In this document: piece by piece, positions 59,663 through 64,000 of the stretch
How the letters are laid out: each line of letters starts with the position of its first letter
Numbering within the stretch: the stretch's first letter is position 1
Source: Nilaparvata lugens
Taxonomy: Eukaryota; Arthropoda; Insecta; Hemiptera; Delphacidae
Assembly: GCF_014356525.2 (NCBI RefSeq)
Contig: NC_052507.1
Location: forward strand, 47,993,685 to 48,057,684
DNA: 64,000 nucleotides
Direction: 5' to 3'
The notes under the pieces: model-generated
Told to the model about the DNA's origin: nothing
Database searches by the model: none
The model's input: only the letters and a program-made list of their open reading frames with translations
Program-made: the position numbers and the translations under genes

Positions 59663-61140
59663 ATTAACAAAAAGATTAAGCTTAGATATGATTTATAACT
59701 TTTGAGAATTTAGAAATCAGATTTGGAAGTGTAAGTAAATCTTGTCTTCAACTGTTCTGGTTGAAGAGAAAAGAGCTGAAGGAATCCCATGTTTGGAATT
59801 AAAAATTCTCATTAGTGCTACGACAGAGTTGATGATTTCTACTATTGAAGCATGGCTCTAAAACTCTCCTGATCCCTTACCAACATGCGATTCTCACTGG
59901 AATACTCATGGCCTAAAGGGTCAACAAATATAATAGAACAATTCTGGATAAATAATTCATTATTTAAACTAATTATTAGTTCTATATGACGATTAAATGT
60001 TGTGATTACTATATTACTTATTATATGTACGATATTTAAGTGTATTATAATTACTGTATTGGATGCATTATATTACTTTATTCTTCTTCTTGAGATTAAT
60101 AAGGAATTTCTACAAGTACTTCTCCTCAACCCAGAACTGCATCCAAGAAAATTCTTTGTAATATGATGTTCTCAATCATCTCGAGAGCATAAAACATCAT
60201 GCTCAATAGGAAATTCTCAGTAAAGATTTATCGAAGCATCTGCAAGTTGCCATACACGTAATACGGTCGTTTGTCGGCTCCGTAATAGGAGTTTGAAATG
60301 TAGCAGTGATAAGAATGAAGCCCATTCCAAAATCCAACTGAAGCTTCAGAACCGAAGACTAATAGAGAACAATTCGCAGAATCTGGAAATTCTCAATAAC
60401 GCTGTTGTGAGGGATTTGCAAGACCGTGGAATGTATTTTAGTCAGTATAATGTTTACATTTCGAAGAAATTCTTCTCAAGAAGTTCCATCTCTCTACATC
60501 TTGTCATCTAAATTGCAAATCTCGGTCCAAGACATTTCCCGGCTCTGGGAAAACTTTTATAGAAACGAATTTCCCTCACCATCTCCTCTTTCTTTCACTT
60601 TTCACATTAGCTTCAATCTTTTATATTTCGTCCTCTCTCTTTCCTGCGCAATCCACTTGAAATCTGTAGACCTACTCTTCCACACTGCCATCGTCCTTTT
60701 CCCACCTCCTCCATTTTCTTATCTTTCCACTCGCATTTGCATATTGAAACAAGCGGAAAATAGATACTGATGCTTGAGGCTACCACAAATATGTCTCGAC
60801 GCCCATATACCAAATGATGGTACTTGATGGAATATTATCACAATCTATATTCAAAGGGGAGAAGGGTTGAATTTGCAGGTATTGGCTATTCAATAAGCAA
60901 ATAAAATGTATTGCCAAATTCATATAAATAATTCACAAATACATGGAAAACAAAATTCAGTTTCATACATTAGAAATTTACTAACAAAATTACAAACGCT
61001 TTCATTGAAACTAAATAATAATCTAATATTATTAGATTATTGGCATTATTTAGGACGTTGGCAGGCCTGGTGTCTGCTAGGTCAGTTCTATTGGAGTGAG
61101 CTACGTGAAAATTTTCAGTTTTATTAGTATTACACGTTTA
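59663..61140. other. Non-coding, nothing recognised
   Basis: AT-rich. Frames of 60-114 codons at 60293-60813 lack domains and overlap on both strands. Confidence 0.4.
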
Positions 61141-61592
61141 TTTATTCATTTGTTCAAGTTTGAGTTGTGTAATAGTTGAGTAGTGATTCAATCAGACAAA
61201 TGGCTTAGTTCTTTTGTGTTTTGAATTACCTGAGTTTGTGACTTGTGTTCATCTCTCAAGATCTAACCTACAATATTGAACATTATTGACTCGTCAACAG
61301 TGACAGGATCTTATCATTTTATCAGTTGTCTCAAACGACGTGCTTTCATGTTTCTGAACTTTCGATTTTCTTCACTTGTCGTCGTCTGCAAGTTGCCGGT
61401 AACTGGTTAACTTAACCTAAAAGCTAGCTTTTGAGCGGGAGCCCGAGTCAGCTGTAGTTGCAGTCAGCTGTTTTTTGTTTTGTTTTCATCTGACAAATAG
61501 AGACATCAACACAGCTCTTCTGTGTTATCTTCTGTGCACTGCTCTATTGATCTTCGATTATACTTGTTTTGGCGCTAGATTTTGAATTTAAG

Positions 61593-63203
61593 ATGATGAC
61601 AATGAACCGAATGACAACACGCCGAAGGCGGGAGTGTTTGATCCGGGAAGCGGAATTAGAGTTGAATAATATGAACTGTGATCTTGTTAATGATACGGTG
61701 ATAGAATTAGCTGTCAATATTAGAGGAACTCTATCAGTGATCTCGGATAAATTCACGAATGATGCCATTATTGACATAATTCCGGATGTTGTTGGAATTC
61801 TAAATAAATTGGACACCACAATCTCCTACAATAATGAACTGCTGAATGAACGCACTGACCTTCTGAATAATAATACTGAACTGACTAAGCAAGTAGAGTA
61901 CGAGAAAAATAAGCGTAAAGAAAACTTTGAGGACTCCTTATTCAATGAGGAAAAGGCTGAGGAGGAAATTCTGTTATTGGAAGCGCGTATAAAAAAACTG
62001 GAGGCATCTAACACCCATTTAAACGAGGAATTGAATAATAAGAATGAAATAATAAAAATTATTGAAGCCGATAATAATAGCTTATTTTTTAACAGAGATA
62101 CTATTTTGGACAAAGTAACTTCTAGGAGCAATGATGAATTTATTACGCCAAGAAATACTGCTAAAGTTAGAACCGATTTTACTGAGACTGGAGCTATAAC
62201 GGTAAATAACAGATTTGAAATTCTCTCTGAAAACGCTAAATCTGCAAGTAATAATAGGCCTACCACTTCTCATAAACTACTGGTCAAGGCTCAAGTTCAC
62301 AGACCTATAGCGTTGCCCAAGACGTCTCATATTAAAAACACCATTACTGAAACAACCCATACCGGGAAAAAAAGGAGAATGACAATTCTATCGGATAGCC
62401 AAGGAAAACATTTGAGTGAATACCTGCAGCATCTGTATGACAGCTTTGAAACCTTCGTTTATACTAAACCTGGCGCTAAATTAAAACATATTATTCAAGA
62501 TGGCATGGATTTTGTTAAGGATTTCACCAAAGATGATGTTATTGTTATATTGGCTGGCACAAACGACTTCCATGTAGACGAACCTCATCAGTTAACTGTA
62601 TTCCAAGGAATAAACGCTCTCTTAAAACTACGGTTGAAATCTAAAATTGTTGTATGCAGCGTACCGTACAGATATGACAACCTCAGCCTAAATGAAAACA
62701 TACTCTTCTCCAACTCCTATCTATCGAGAGTAGTGAGTGAATATGAGGGCGGTCTGCGGCTTTCCTTTTTGGACGTAAATGACTTCCTCCAGCGATCCCA
62801 CTTCACAAGGCACGGTCTGCATCTCAATCGTCGCGGAAAGCTGATACTAGCCAGGAACTTTGAAGTGTTTGCCAAGCAGAATGCTGCGAGAATTGGTGTA
62901 GGTGACCTTGATCTATCGGCGAATACTGGTGGCAGGGCTACAACTGCGGATGAGCTGCGGATCCCTCAATTGCCTGAGTCTCCCGCTATTAACTATCTGG
63001 GTTCCTATCCTATCACACCCAATCAAGAGGAAATGGAAAACTGTGACGATGGATGTGAAAACTGTGAAAATGTGCATGATTCCATGTCATCTGAAAAGGA
63101 CAATGGACTATCTCGGACTTCACCCCTTAGTAATAGTTTGATTGAATTACCAAGATCTTCATCTTTAGTAAATTTTAAAATTAACAATTCAAGTTTTTTA
63201 TAG
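61593..63203 (+). CDS. ORF1 protein: coiled coil plus SGNH/GDSL-like domain (536 aa)
   Basis: The start is the ATG at 61593; the frame is open 24 bases further upstream but only from a TTG. Residues about 80-165 are Glu/Lys/Asn/Leu-rich with heptad character (LLLEARIKKLEASNTHLNEE), suggesting multimerisation. Residues about 262-425 resemble the SGNH hydrolase fold: block I MTILSDSQGKH (putative nucleophile Ser269), block III ILAGTNDF (about 319-326), block V HFTRHGLHLNRRGK (His410). In a typical GDSL enzyme block V is DxxH; here the Asp position is His. Esterase-type ORF1 proteins are known from CR1-group elements, where the role (RNA or lipid/membrane interaction) is unsettled. The protein ends NNSSFL at TAG 63201-63203, overlapping the ORF2 frame. 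Confidence 0.85.
   Translation: MMTMNRMTTRRRRECLIREAELELNNMNCDLVNDTVIELAVNIRGTLSVISDKFTNDAIIDIIPDVVGILNKLDTTISYNNELLNERTDLLNNNTELTKQVEYEKNKRKENFEDSLFNEEKAEEEILLLEARIKKLEASNTHLNEELNNKNEIIKIIEADNNSLFFNRDTILDKVTSRSNDEFITPRNTAKVRTDFTETGAITVNNRFEILSENAKSASNNRPTTSHKLLVKAQVHRPIALPKTSHIKNTITETTHTGKKRRMTILSDSQGKHLSEYLQHLYDSFETFVYTKPGAKLKHIIQDGMDFVKDFTKDDVIVILAGTNDFHVDEPHQLTVFQGINALLKLRLKSKIVVCSVPYRYDNLSLNENILFSNSYLSRVVSEYEGGLRLSFLDVNDFLQRSHFTRHGLHLNRRGKLILARNFEVFAKQNAARIGVGDLDLSANTGGRATTADELRIPQLPESPAINYLGSYPITPNQEEMENCDDGCENCENVHDSMSSEKDNGLSRTSPLSNSLIELPRSSSLVNFKINNSSFL
63194..63200 (+). promoter_or_regulatory. Candidate -1 ribosomal frameshift site (T TTT TTA)
   Basis: In the ORF1 frame the codons are AGT TTT TTA TAG, so the heptamer T TTT TTA is in the exact X XXY YYZ phase and is followed directly by the stop. 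A -1 slip enters the ORF2 frame, which is open from 63185 (after TAA 63182-63184) to the window end. T TTT TTA is one of the most efficient known eukaryotic -1 slippery sequences. No downstream pseudoknot was identified by eye. Confidence 0.5.
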
Positions 63204-64000
63204 ATAAACAGCCAGACAAAGCATTTATATCGAATAGTAAGACCCCAAATTATGAACAGGCGTTAAGCATTTATCATCACAATATACGTAGTGCAAGGAA
63301 TAAGATTGACCACCTGTGTGCTTCTTGGAAAGTCCCTCCAAATATAGTTTGTCTAACAGAGCATTGGATCCATCAGAATGAAAGCTTTATCATACCAAAT
63401 TACCTATGTGTCTCAAAGGTCAGTAGGTGTCTCAACATGGGCGGAGGTGTTGCTGTTTTTGTTCGTAATAACCTTTCTAACTTGACAGTAACACGTTTGA
63501 CAGACCTGGAGAATGAATTCAATGATGAGAGGTGTTTTGAATGCTGCATAGTTCTGTGTGATATAGCTGAACGTGGCAAAGCATCAAGTTCTAGTTTTGT
63601 CCTCGTTTGCATATATAGATCACCAAGCAATAGTGAAAATGCTTTCATTTCTAGAATGGAGAAACTGTTCTCGAAATTATTTAAAAAATTCAAAAATTTA
63701 TTAGTTACCGGTGATTGGAATATTGATTTTTTGAAAAAAGATGATCGCAATGTAAGATTATTGAAAGATATATTCTCCTCATTCAACATTCATGAACTTG
63801 TCAAAGTACCAACCCGTATCACTCCCAATTCTAAATCATTGTTGGATAATGTTGTTTCTAACATCTCCCATGACTCAATTATTTGTAATCCAGTAAAGAG
63901 CGATTTATCTGATCACGATGCTCAGTTGACTTTCATTTTAAATACAGACATTGGAAAGCCCAAATACATCTATAAAAGACGTTTTTCAAATGAAAATATT
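63201..64000 (+). CDS. ORF2 N-terminus: APE-type endonuclease (partial, runs off window)
   Basis: The -1 frame relative to ORF1 encodes an endonuclease of the exonuclease-endonuclease-phosphatase fold: LSIYHHNIRSARNKI, VCLTEHWIH (catalytic Glu), MGGGVAVFVRN, VCIYRSPSN, LLVTGDWNIDF, KSLLDNVVSN and LSDHDAQLTF (Asp-His pair). It nicks target DNA so that RT can prime. The first in-frame ATG is inside the domain (near 63436), after the metal-binding Glu, so independent ATG initiation would give a dead enzyme. Frameshifting or reinitiation from ORF1 is therefore implied. The RT domain would lie beyond 64000. Confidence 0.85.

Larger units (their letters stand above)
61141..64000 (+). mobile_element. 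Young CR1-like non-LTR retrotransposon, 3' part beyond window
   Basis: A probable 5' UTR (boundary uncertain, about 61141-61592) leads into an intact ORF1 and an ORF2 that is open to the window edge. Neither ORF shows a disabling mutation in this window, unlike every other element here. An ORF1 with an esterase-like domain followed by an APE endonuclease is the layout known for CR1-group elements. Confidence 0.8.

Noticed and set aside
61826..62266. 146-codon minus-strand ORF inside ORF1
   Set aside because: Antisense shadow of the coiled-coil coding region.
1..64000. CRISPR array, rRNA, bacterial operon or integrated DNA virus
   Set aside because: No evenly spaced repeat-spacer array, no rRNA-like segment, no dense same-strand gene runs, and no viral structural or replication genes outside retroelements.

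Overview
The window looks like a gene-poor, repeat-dense stretch of an arthropod genome. It is AT-rich, has no operon-like gene packing, carries long (GA)n, (TTC)n, (GT)n, (CA)n/(CT)n and (TA)n microsatellites, and contains non-LTR, LTR, mariner-like, Helitron-like and TIR elements together. Several repeat units remind me of planthopper (Hemiptera) sequence, but that is memory and was not searched. I recognise no intact host gene. The longest intact reading frames all belong to retrotransposons.

Layout. 0-8 kb: low-complexity tracts, a PIF/Harbinger-like MITE (3455-4073), a decayed non-LTR ORF1 (4869-5353) and a head-to-head duplicated mariner fragment (5561-6511). 7.8-11.6 kb: a 47-bp minisatellite followed by a broken non-LTR element whose RT core is deleted; its 3' UTR family recurs at 1988, 7601 and 24614. 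11.6-21 kb: mostly unexplained sequence with one foldback element (18113-18913). 21-31 kb: dispersed repeats, a probable 4.1-kb Helitron-like element carrying a nested TIR element, two Helitron-type 3' ends tail to tail, and a short Helitron-like element (29482-30276) hosting a 224-bp palindromic insertion. 31-41 kb: largely unexplained, with one dispersed repeat (35320-36255) and several palindromes.

41347-50309 is a nearly full-length but decayed Ty3/Gypsy LTR retrotransposon with gag, protease, RT, RNase H and integrase in order, all mutated, and a 2.3-kb region before the 3' LTR. A 62-codon ORF with an excellent start context lies just beyond it. 51992-59662 has a D-R-D layout: two nearly identical 2.1-kb direct repeats flank a 3.4-kb minus-strand piece of a non-LTR element that lacks both ends.

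61.1-64 kb holds the youngest-looking element: an intact ORF1 (coiled coil plus SGNH/GDSL-like domain) followed by an ORF2 endonuclease that runs off the window. ORF2 is in the -1 frame and has no early ATG. The last seven bases before the ORF1 stop are a canonical T TTT TTA slippery heptamer, which suggests an ORF1-ORF2 fusion by -1 frameshifting. This is the most interesting testable signal here.
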